From Marinilabiliales bacterium (lineage in GTDB: Bacteria > Bacteroidota > Bacteroidia > Bacteroidales > F082): a DNA stretch of 12,960 bases. Both the position numbers and the translations under genes were made by a program. Location of the stretch: positions 1 to 12,960 of the forward strand of contig PKSW01000249.1 in NCBI GenBank assembly GCA_002869465.1, in the 5' to 3' direction. A model generated the notes under the pieces. The model worked only from the letters and a program-made list of their open reading frames with translations, was not told the DNA's origin and ran no database searches. Below are positions 1 to 6,579 of the stretch, in pieces. Positions within the stretch are counted from its first letter, which is position 1, and each line of letters begins with the position of its first letter.

Positions 1-1041
1 GGTCTGTCTGATGCATTTCAATCAATTGGGTTGCCAGCGATACCGCTTGTGCCGGTATCCAGTTCTCAGGTAGTTATCGGATCAATTATTGGCATTGGTT
101 TGTATAAAGGAGGTAAACAAATTAAATACAAGATATTAGGTAGCATTAGTCTGGGATGGATTGCTACACCCATTGCAGCTGGTGTGATCGCATTCTTTCT
201 GTTATTCTTTGTTAACAATGTATTTCGGCAGGATGTGGGTGGTGACCGTATAATTAATAGTGTCGAGTTATCATTGGATAATCAAATTATTACCGATACA
301 AATAATGTACTGATTAAAGGTGAAGTTGGGGAATCGCCAAATAATGCCGCAGGTATATCCGAAGAGTCAGAGCCTGAGGTATTTAAGGGTCGTCAGAATA
401 ACAGAGAAATCATATTATGGGTGGCTAATTCGCTTTTAATTATAATGGTTTTATTATTTGTATACATTTATTTTTCACGGAGAAAAAAAATAAAATACCT
501 CTCTTACCAAATCAAAGCACTGGAAGAAAAATACCTGTTAAAAGTTGAGCACCTCGAAAAAAGCCTACATGAAAAAATTCATCTTCAGGACGATTTAGGA
601 AAGGAGTTAAAATTCAGGCAAAGCGAAATGGTGACTATGGCCATGAGTATTATCCATAAGAATGAATTTTTAAATGAATTGAAAGAAGAGATTATTAAAA
701 TTAAAGCCAACACCAAAGACCAGGAAATCAGGTTGGGATTGAACAAGCTATCTTTAATGATCACCCAGGATCTTTCTATTGATCGCGACAGGGAAAAATT
801 CCAGATGCATATCAATGAACAGAACAGCAATTTCATCCATAAATTGAGTGAAGCTTATCCTTCAATAACCGATAATGAAAAAAGACTTGCGTCTTTATTA
901 CGATTAAATCTTTCTTCAAAGGAAATAGCTTCTATTTTAAATATTTCCCCAAAAAGTGTAGAAATGAACCGATATCGTCTTCGTAAAAAGCTGAAAGTGG
1001 ATCCAAAGGTCAGTATTAATGACTTTATCAGGGATTTTTAA
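1..1041 (+). CDS. PiT-family phosphate permease C-terminus fused to LuxR-like HTH regulator (5' partial)
   Basis: The frame is open from base 1, so the start lies upstream. Bases 1-225 encode the end of an inorganic phosphate transporter of the PiT family: the 'PLVPVSSSQVVIGSIIGIGL' region and a last membrane helix ending 'FFLLFFVNNVF'. About 60 hydrophilic residues follow (226-408), then a further membrane helix (409-474) with a basic flank (SRRKKIK) that predicts a cytoplasmic C-terminus. A long charged, probably coiled-coil stretch (about 475-830) leads to a LuxR/GerE-like helix-turn-helix at about 860-1000 (SSKEIASILNISPKSVEMNR), of the kind found at the C-terminus of many Bacteroidota sensor regulators. 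Family knowledge says PiT proteins carry phosphate by ion-coupled symport. The fused regulator suggests that uptake or external phosphate is signalled directly to DNA, with the porin 168 nt downstream a natural target. That role is inference. The domain reading is firm; I do not know of a characterised protein with this architecture. Confidence 0.85.
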   Translation, partial: GLSDAFQSIGLPAIPLVPVSSSQVVIGSIIGIGLYKGGKQIKYKILGSISLGWIATPIAAGVIAFFLLFFVNNVFRQDVGGDRIINSVELSLDNQIITDTNNVLIKGEVGESPNNAAGISEESEPEVFKGRQNNREIILWVANSLLIIMVLLFVYIYFSRRKKIKYLSYQIKALEEKYLLKVEHLEKSLHEKIHLQDDLGKELKFRQSEMVTMAMSIIHKNEFLNELKEEIIKIKANTKDQEIRLGLNKLSLMITQDLSIDRDREKFQMHINEQNSNFIHKLSEAYPSITDNEKRLASLLRLNLSSKEIASILNISPKSVEMNRYRLRKKLKVDPKVSINDFIRDF

Positions 1042-1209
1042 TTCACTTCTGTGTCATAAATTCTTAATAATCAAAAGTATAATGTCGTCTGAGTGCTTCC
1101 ATCATCCATATGTAGGGTTATTGTAGGGGCAATAAATTTTATATAAAAAGCGAATTGATGTTATTTAGCCTAGTAAAATCAAACAATTATAGATTTAAAT
1201 TAAATTGAA

Positions 1210-2832
1210 ATGAAAAAAAGTATTTATGTTAAAGGTGCACTCATCGGGTTGATTGTTATTCTACTCAGCAGTGCAAACATTTTTGCACAGGAAGAAAATG
1301 TAGTAACGGGTAAAGTATTCCCTGCCGGATTGCAGACACCAATGAGGGATGTGTCAGTTCAAATTCAGGGTGATGACTCTTCAATTGTGCTAACTGACGG
1401 AAATGGATTCTTCCAATTGGAAATTTCATCATTTCCGGTTAATCTCGTTTTTAGTAAAGAAACCTACGCTACGCAGGTTGTAACAGTTAACAGAGCACAG
1501 GACATTTCTGTATACATGAATGTAGCCGAGAAAGCGGTAAATGATTATGGGCAGGAAGTAGGTATACGCGTGCGACTAAATCCCGAATCACGGGATGGTA
1601 TCTTGATGTTTTCTTCTACGGATAACCGTTTTCGGTATTGGTTTGATAATCGTGTTTATTTTGATGGTGCCATGTATTTTGGCGACAATACATACCAGGG
1701 TGAAGAAAATAAAATTGGGAATGGAGTGAATATCCGCCGAATGCGTTTTGCCATTAAAGCCATCCTTTGGGGAAACTGGGGAGGTGAAATTGATTTTGAT
1801 TTTGGTAACAACGCAGTTGATATTAAAGATGCTTATGTGCGATAAATAGGAAAAAACTGGCAAATAAAAGCTGGTAATTTTCGTGAGCCATTCTCCTTGG
1901 AAACAATGACTACTTCGCGTTATATTACATTTATGGAACGACCTTATTCAACGGAGATGGCACCTTCCCGTCATTTGGGTGTGGCTTATAAGATGTTCTT
2001 CAATAAAATATTTTTCGAGGCTGGTGTTTTTTCAAGTCTCATTGCCAATGATTTAATGAGAGACCAAAATAAAGCGAAAGGAACGAATGCTGGTTGGTCA
2101 GTTACCGGCCGTTTTGCATTTGCACCTATTAAGAAAGATAAACATGTTTTACATTTGGGTATAGCTAGTTCATACCGTGTGCCTAAATTACAGGAAATAG
2201 GAGACCCAGAGAATAGTTTCAGGTATGGTGAAAATGCGGAAACAGAAATCAATCGCAAAAAATATATTGATACTGATTGGGTTACTCATTGTCAGACAAA
2301 AGTCCTTCTAGGTACTGAATTAGCTTATGCAGTTAAGAACTTCCGTGTTCAGGGTGAATATATCCGGACAAGTATTAAAAGAGATTCTACAAAAGTACCT
2401 GAAGGAGAAGATAGATATGTTTTGAAGGGATTTTATATAATGGGTGCATGGCTGATCAATAATGCCGATTATTATTACAATATGGGAGATGCAGAATTCT
2501 CTCAAATTGATTTTAGAAACAATAAGAAAGGAGCATTTGAAGTAGCCCTCAGGTATTCATTTATGGATGCAAATACTTTTAAGGATGGAGAAGATACTCC
2601 CTGGATGCCAGGAGGATCAGGTGAATCGTATACTGTTGGAGTAAGCTATTACTTCAACTATAATGTAAAATTGATGCTGAATTATGCATATATGAACCAC
2701 GATCGTTGGGCAGATGGTAAAGGAGCTTACAAAACTTTTGATGTTAATGCAGATGGACAAGATATTACCCCAACAGGACAAGGTGGTATTGATTTTAGTA
2801 CCATTCAAGCCAGGATTTTAATTGCATTCTAA
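1210..2832 (+). pseudogene. OprO/OprP-like outer-membrane porin interrupted by an in-frame TAA
   Basis: The start ATG follows an A-rich leader. The N-terminus is a signal peptide (MKKSIYVKGALIGLIVILLS, ending near FAQ-EE). Next comes a carboxypeptidase-regulatory-like beta-sandwich (about residues 32-100), then a beta-barrel with the phosphate-selective porin O/P signature: 'NIRRMRFAIKAILWGNWGGE', 'DFDFGNNAVDIKDAYVR' and, after the interruption, 'QIKAGNFREPFSLE'. TAA at 1843-1845 falls exactly between DAYVR and IGKNW, and the frame is identical on both sides, so this is a base substitution and not an indel. Joined, the product would be about 540 residues, ending in 'TIQARILIAF', a normal barrel C-terminus with terminal Phe. 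The upstream piece (211 residues) holds only a few strands, and the downstream piece has no signal peptide, so neither should work alone. Family knowledge: these porins pass phosphate, polyphosphate or other anions. No clear promoter was recognised in 1042-1209. A sequencing error is the main alternative to real inactivation. Confidence 0.85.
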
Positions 2833-2871
2833 ACCAGTTAATGAAATTGTAAAATTTAAATAATAAAAGAA

Positions 2872-3957
2872 ATGAAAAAATATATCATACTGAGTATTAT
2901 CGCAGCCCTGTTTTTGAACGGATGCGTAAAAGATGAACTACCAGCACCGGGAGCACCCGATCCGGAAAATTATAGTGATATTGTAATTAATGAATTGTGC
3001 CCAAAAGATATAACGGATCCCTATTTTCTGAGTGCCAATGGAGATCCGGCTGATTGGGTTGAATTATATAATAAGGGAAATCAATCAGTAAATATAGCCG
3101 GCATGTGGATTACTGATAAACCAGGTGAAGAATCAGAATATCAACAAATTCCGGACAATCATGTGAATGTCACAACTATCCCGCCCAAAGGATTTGTAGT
3201 ATTGATTTGTGGTGCAACGAATTCGGGAGGTCAGGATATAATGACCTCTATAGTTGATGGTAAAATATTTATTGATATGGGTATCAGTGCCACCAATGAC
3301 AATACCATTGCTATTTACGATCCTGAGAAAACCTTGATTGACCAGTCAGGTGATTTTAACGGATTGGAAGAAGATAAATCTTATGGAAGAACAACTGATG
3401 GTGGAAGTGAATGGGCAACTTTAGCCTCTAAAACACCTGGAGCTTCAAATGATGGTAGCGCGCCTGTTGCAGGGACTGTTGTTATTAATGAATTCATGTG
3501 TAGTAATGATGTTACCGTTGTTCCTGATGGTCATCCTGATGATTATCCTGACTGGTTAGAATTATATAACACGGGAGATACACCAATTGATATTGGTGGA
3601 TGGTACTTTACAGATGATATGGCAGATCCTATGCAATATCAAGTACCTGCTGATATCCCTGATCAAACAGTTATTCCCGGTCATGGGTATCTGCTTTTAT
3701 ATTGTTGTGGTTTGGGAGAAGGTATTCACCTTAGTTTTAAATTAGGCAGTGGAGGTGATGATATAGGTATGTCGCAGGATGGTGTAACATTTGTTGATGC
3801 TGTTACCTATGGCTCTGGTTCTGGAGATGGAACACCTGTTCCTACGCCTGAAACAGACTATTCTACGGGTCGCCAACCTGACGGTAGTTTTAACTGGGTA
3901 GTTTTCGACCCGAATACAGCCACTCCTCCAACACCTGGAGCACCAAACGCAGAATAA
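2872..3957 (+). CDS. Lipoprotein with two lamin-tail domains, probably surface-exposed
   Basis: This 361-residue protein starts at an ATG after an A-rich leader, 39 nt beyond the porin stop. It has a lipoprotein signal peptide with lipobox LNGC, lipidated Cys at residue 18. The cysteine is followed by V-K-D-E-L, which fits the Bacteroidota lipoprotein export signal K-(D/E)2, so delivery to the cell surface is likely. Two lamin-tail domains follow: the first begins 'DIVINELCPK' and contains 'DWVELYNKGNQSVNIAG'; the second begins 'TVVINEFMCSND' and contains 'DWLELYNTGDTPIDIGGWYF'. Each closes with a 'TPGA.N' stretch, the usual end of this fold in bacteria. Lamin-tail domains are immunoglobulin-like and often found in secreted proteins with nucleases or phosphatases, but none has a catalytic role of its own and I see no enzyme domain here. 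A binding or scaffolding role on the surface, next to the porin, is inferred from position. Confidence 0.8.
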   Translation: MKKYIILSIIAALFLNGCVKDELPAPGAPDPENYSDIVINELCPKDITDPYFLSANGDPADWVELYNKGNQSVNIAGMWITDKPGEESEYQQIPDNHVNVTTIPPKGFVVLICGATNSGGQDIMTSIVDGKIFIDMGISATNDNTIAIYDPEKTLIDQSGDFNGLEEDKSYGRTTDGGSEWATLASKTPGASNDGSAPVAGTVVINEFMCSNDVTVVPDGHPDDYPDWLELYNTGDTPIDIGGWYFTDDMADPMQYQVPADIPDQTVIPGHGYLLLYCCGLGEGIHLSFKLGSGGDDIGMSQDGVTFVDAVTYGSGSGDGTPVPTPETDYSTGRQPDGSFNWVVFDPNTATPPTPGAPNAE

Positions 3958-3986
3958 CTTAAATTGAAAAGAAAATTCAATTGCTC

Positions 3987-4745
3987 ATGAAAAGAATCTC
4001 AATCATCGTAGTCATATTTTTCTTTGCATTTTCATGCAAAAAGAACGATACTCCGGTTCCGGTGATTGAGATTCCAATGGGTACTTTAGAGTTTATTGCT
4101 AGCTATGATCTGGATATCCCTGAACCATCAGGATTGTCATTCGGTTCTGGCAGTGAAACATTGCTTACAGTAAGTGATAATACCAATCAGGTTTATGAAA
4201 TTGATTTGGAAGGAAAGATAATCAGGATGCTGGATTACGAGGGAAAAGACCTGGAAGGGGTTACATATAATCCCGATAAGGATCTGATCGCGGTAGTGGA
4301 GGAAACTGACCGGGAGGTTACTTTATTGGATTATAGCTCAGGTAATAAAGAAGGTACTTACAAAATAACTATTCCTTTTGGAGCCGATAATAGTGGACTC
4401 GAAGGAATCTCATATAACAGCAATAATAAATTTTATTATATAGTAAATGAGACCAATCCTGATCTGATGGTCATTTGGAATCCTGATTATGGGATAATTA
4501 GTGAAGTAAAGTTAAGATTTGCTTCTGATTACTCCGGGATTTTTGTAGATGTTTCACAGTCACTTCTTTGGATTGTCAGTGATCAATCAGAAGGTTTGTA
4601 TAAATGTGATTATAGTGGAAAGGTACTCATGAGCTTTAAATTGGATGATATAAAATACGAAGGTGTGGTAGTTGATAATGATATGGTATATCTTGTAAAT
4701 GACGCTACATCAAATTTGGAATTGTATAAAATAATAACTGATTAA
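3987..4745 (+). CDS. SdiA-regulated-type beta-propeller lipoprotein
   Basis: I chose ATG 3987 over the in-frame TTG at 3981 because it gives a clean lipoprotein signal peptide (MKRISIIVVIFFFAFSC, Cys17) and a 252-residue product. The mature part is a beta-propeller of the SdiA-regulated / phytase-like esterase group. A recurring E-G or S-G turn marks the blades: EPSGLSF (about residue 46), DLEGVTY (88), GLEGISY (137), YSGIF and YEGVVV (224), each followed by strands such as 'LLTVSDNTNQVYEIDLEGK'. The post-cysteine sequence is KKND, a poorer surface-export match than the preceding gene's, so it may stay on the periplasmic face. The name comes from a Salmonella SdiA-controlled gene and does not state an activity. 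Related propellers include phytases, so a phosphate-ester substrate is possible but unproven; I did not see the calcium-binding acidic clusters needed to call a phytase. The next gene starts 1 nt after its stop, which points to co-transcription. Confidence 0.75.
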   Translation: MKRISIIVVIFFFAFSCKKNDTPVPVIEIPMGTLEFIASYDLDIPEPSGLSFGSGSETLLTVSDNTNQVYEIDLEGKIIRMLDYEGKDLEGVTYNPDKDLIAVVEETDREVTLLDYSSGNKEGTYKITIPFGADNSGLEGISYNSNNKFYYIVNETNPDLMVIWNPDYGIISEVKLRFASDYSGIFVDVSQSLLWIVSDQSEGLYKCDYSGKVLMSFKLDDIKYEGVVVDNDMVYLVNDATSNLELYKIITD

Positions 4746-4746
4746 T

Positions 4747-5376
4747 ATGGTATCCGCAGTAATTCCCAGGTACGAATTCAGAATTTTTGGAAACAACCTG
4801 GAAAAATATATCAAGAAGATTGAAGAACTTTCGCCTAGGGAAATGACCCGCGAAATGGATTCTGTCTACATGCTTACATCCTGGAAAAGAAAAAACAATG
4901 TGAAGATAAGGGAAGGAGTCATGGATATTAAAGTATTGGAGCAAGAGCATTTGGGACTGCAACAATGGAACCCGTTTCTTGTTGGGGAATTCCCACTTGA
5001 TTCTGACGTAATTAAAACAGTGGTTTTTCCGGCACTCGGTATTGAAAGCCCCATGTTTGAAAGGAAGAATTATTCACTGAAACAATTCATAAGTGAGGTA
5101 GTAACTGTTGATCCTGACATGGCAGTTGCCTATGTTTGGAAAACCAGGCATGCATATACTGTTGGTGGATGTATCACTGAAATTGCTGAAATCAAAGTAA
5201 ACGGGGCCTCAATTAAGACTATTTGCATCGAATCAGAAGATCCGGATAAAGTGATTGACGCAAAACAATTATTAGGTATAAGCAGTAAAGTTGAAAATGT
5301 AAGTTATCCGCTGGCTCTTAAAAGAATAATGGGACTAACTGCATTGCCGGAGACATGGAATAGCATTGAATTTTAA
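4747..5376 (+). CDS. CYTH-like (triphosphate tunnel superfamily-like) protein, paralogue 1
   Basis: This 209-residue soluble protein has no signal peptide and begins 1 nt after the preceding stop. It starts with a short strand 'RYEFRIFG' and then has 'NNVKIREGVMDIKVLEQEHL', 'GLQQWNPFLVGEFPL' and a C-terminal half with 'ITEIAEIKVNGASIKTICIE' followed by a helix. Alternating charged residues on strands near the N-terminus (E-F-R), the K-I-R-E-G strand, and a late E-x-x-x-x-x-G-x-x-x-x-x-x-I-E-S-E stretch recall the CYTH tunnel fold. It is clearly paralogous to the next gene: they share YEFR/FEFR, NN-x-KIR-(E/D)-G-x-MDIK, GL-(Q/E)-QWNP and GEFP. The canonical EXEXK motif is absent, so the family call rests on general pattern and on lying two genes from a true CYTH protein. 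The function is unknown; binding or hydrolysis of a triphosphate or polyphosphate is the obvious hypothesis. Confidence 0.65.
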   Translation: MVSAVIPRYEFRIFGNNLEKYIKKIEELSPREMTREMDSVYMLTSWKRKNNVKIREGVMDIKVLEQEHLGLQQWNPFLVGEFPLDSDVIKTVVFPALGIESPMFERKNYSLKQFISEVVTVDPDMAVAYVWKTRHAYTVGGCITEIAEIKVNGASIKTICIESEDPDKVIDAKQLLGISSKVENVSYPLALKRIMGLTALPETWNSIEF

Positions 5377-5397
5377 AATAATAATTAAGACAAATAA

Positions 5398-6039
5398 ATG
5401 ACTAAAGAAAAATTAAAAATCGGAGAGATATCAAAGCCCCGCTTTGAATTCAGGACATTTGGTAGAAGTTTTTAAGAAACTGCTTATTTAATGTCGAGAC
5501 TGTCTGTTCCGGTACCTGCCAAAGTATGGGAAAGAACTTCAGAAGAAATATATATCATCTCAAGAACCAATGATGTTAACAATACGAAGATCAGGGATGG
5601 TAAGATGGACATTAAAACCTTTGTTCAGGAAGTGGATGGGTTGGAGCAATGGAATCCATTGATGAAAGGGGAATTCCCTATGAAGGCAGAGATGCTGGAA
5701 AAAGAAGTGTTTCCTGCCTTTCAGGTTCAAATGCCATCACTTGAAAAAGATGTTTACACGCTCGATGAATTCCTGGAAATTGTAAAAAATCATCCGGATT
5801 TATTGGCTGTATCAGTTGAAAAAGAGCGTTTTGGGTATATGGTGAACGATACGATTTGTGAATATGCCAATGTGTGGATTAACGGAGCCATGGTTGTAAC
5901 TGTTAATTCAGAATCGACAGAGATTGAAGATATTAAAAAAACTATTAAAGACCTGGGTTTGGAAGGTGTTGAGAATATCAACTATTTGCAGGCTGCAAAA
6001 CGCGTGGTAGGAATGATTGATAAAAAATTAGCGAACTAA
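5398..6039 (+). pseudogene. CYTH-like protein, paralogue 2, interrupted by an in-frame TAA near the N-terminus
   Basis: ATG 5398, 21 nt after the previous stop, opens 'MTKEKLKIGEISKPRFEFRT', then FGRSF, and meets TAA at 5473-5475. The same frame continues as ETAYLMSRLSVPVPAK to the stop at 6039, giving about 213 codons in all. Aligned with paralogue 1, the stop sits opposite a Glu codon (FGNNLE versus FGRSF-stop, with ...ELS and ...RLS sixteen residues in), so a single GAA-to-TAA change would explain it. A restart at ATG 5491 would give a 182-residue protein without the first strand and its FEFR residues, probably non-functional if that strand lines the tunnel. The rest is well conserved: NNTKIRDGKMDIKTF, GLEQWNPLMKGEFP, and a C-terminal strand and helix. 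Genuine inactivation and a sequencing error cannot be separated from this sequence. Family assignment carries the same uncertainty as for paralogue 1. Confidence 0.75.
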
Positions 6040-6043
6040 TATC

Positions 6044-6514
6044 ATGGGAAAAGAAATTGAAAGAAAATTTTTGGTGAAAGGTGAATTTAAAGCTTTTGTA
6101 ACTAAAGAAACAAGAATTACCCAGGGATATTTGTCTTCAGTTCCTGAAAGAACTGTAAGAGTGCGCATTAAAGGAGACAAAGGATTCATCACAATTAAAG
6201 GAATTGGAAATGAAAGCGGTGCGAGCCGTTACGAATGGGAAAAAGAAATCCCGGTTTCAGAAGTAAACGAACTCTTAAAATTGTGTGAGCCTGGTGTAAT
6301 TGATAAAACCCGGTTCATTGTTTCTGAAAAAGGCGGGTTGAAATTTGAGGTCGATGAATTTTACGGTGAGAATGAAGGTTTGACAGTTGCTGAAATTGAA
6401 TTGCCAACCGAAGCTCATGCTTTTACGAAACCTGAATGGTTGGGTGAAGAAGTTACCGGTGACGCCCGTTTTTACAATTCCATGTTAATGAAAAATCCTT
6501 TTAAAAGCTGGTAA
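6044..6514 (+). CDS. CYTH-domain triphosphate tunnel metalloenzyme
   Basis: This is a compact 156-residue single-domain protein whose start lies 4 nt after the previous stop. The defining EXEXK motif is at the extreme N-terminus (E4-I-E6-R-K8). Further CYTH hallmarks follow in order: 'ITQGYLSS', the basic strand 'RTVRVRIKGDKGFITIKG', 'RYEWEKEIP', the acidic strand 'FEVDEFYGENEGLTVAEIEL' and the terminal 'EVTGDARFYNSML'. All are intact. Size and motifs match the short bacterial enzymes typified by NeuTTM and CthTTM, which are known to hydrolyse inorganic tripolyphosphate (and to varying degree nucleotide triphosphates or longer polyphosphate) with Mg2+ or Mn2+ inside a beta-barrel tunnel. No signal peptide is present, so it acts in the cytoplasm. 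Its place at the end of a run containing a phosphate permease and an anion porin supports a role in phosphate or polyphosphate turnover. The exact substrate cannot be told from sequence. Confidence 0.9.
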   Translation: MGKEIERKFLVKGEFKAFVTKETRITQGYLSSVPERTVRVRIKGDKGFITIKGIGNESGASRYEWEKEIPVSEVNELLKLCEPGVIDKTRFIVSEKGGLKFEVDEFYGENEGLTVAEIELPTEAHAFTKPEWLGEEVTGDARFYNSMLMKNPFKSW

Positions 6515-6579
6515 GCTCATTTATTTAAGATACGGGTATTGGTTTTATAACATCATTTTTCAATGATTAAAGAATTACT

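Noticed and set aside
1042..1209. A promoter or operator for the porin, such as TAAATTTT in the AT-rich leader
   Set aside because: No TAnnTTTG match with a properly spaced -33 TTG and no convincing inverted repeat was found, so any site stays unassigned.
1897..2832. The distal porin fragment as an independent gene starting at TTG 1897 or ATG 1906
   Set aside because: It lacks a signal peptide and begins in the middle of a conserved barrel segment in the same frame as the upstream part, so it is the remainder of a broken gene.
1843..5475. TAA recoded as an amino acid (alternative genetic code)
   Set aside because: All eleven natural gene ends in the window are TAA at sensible family lengths, so TAA is a working stop here; only two internal codons are affected.
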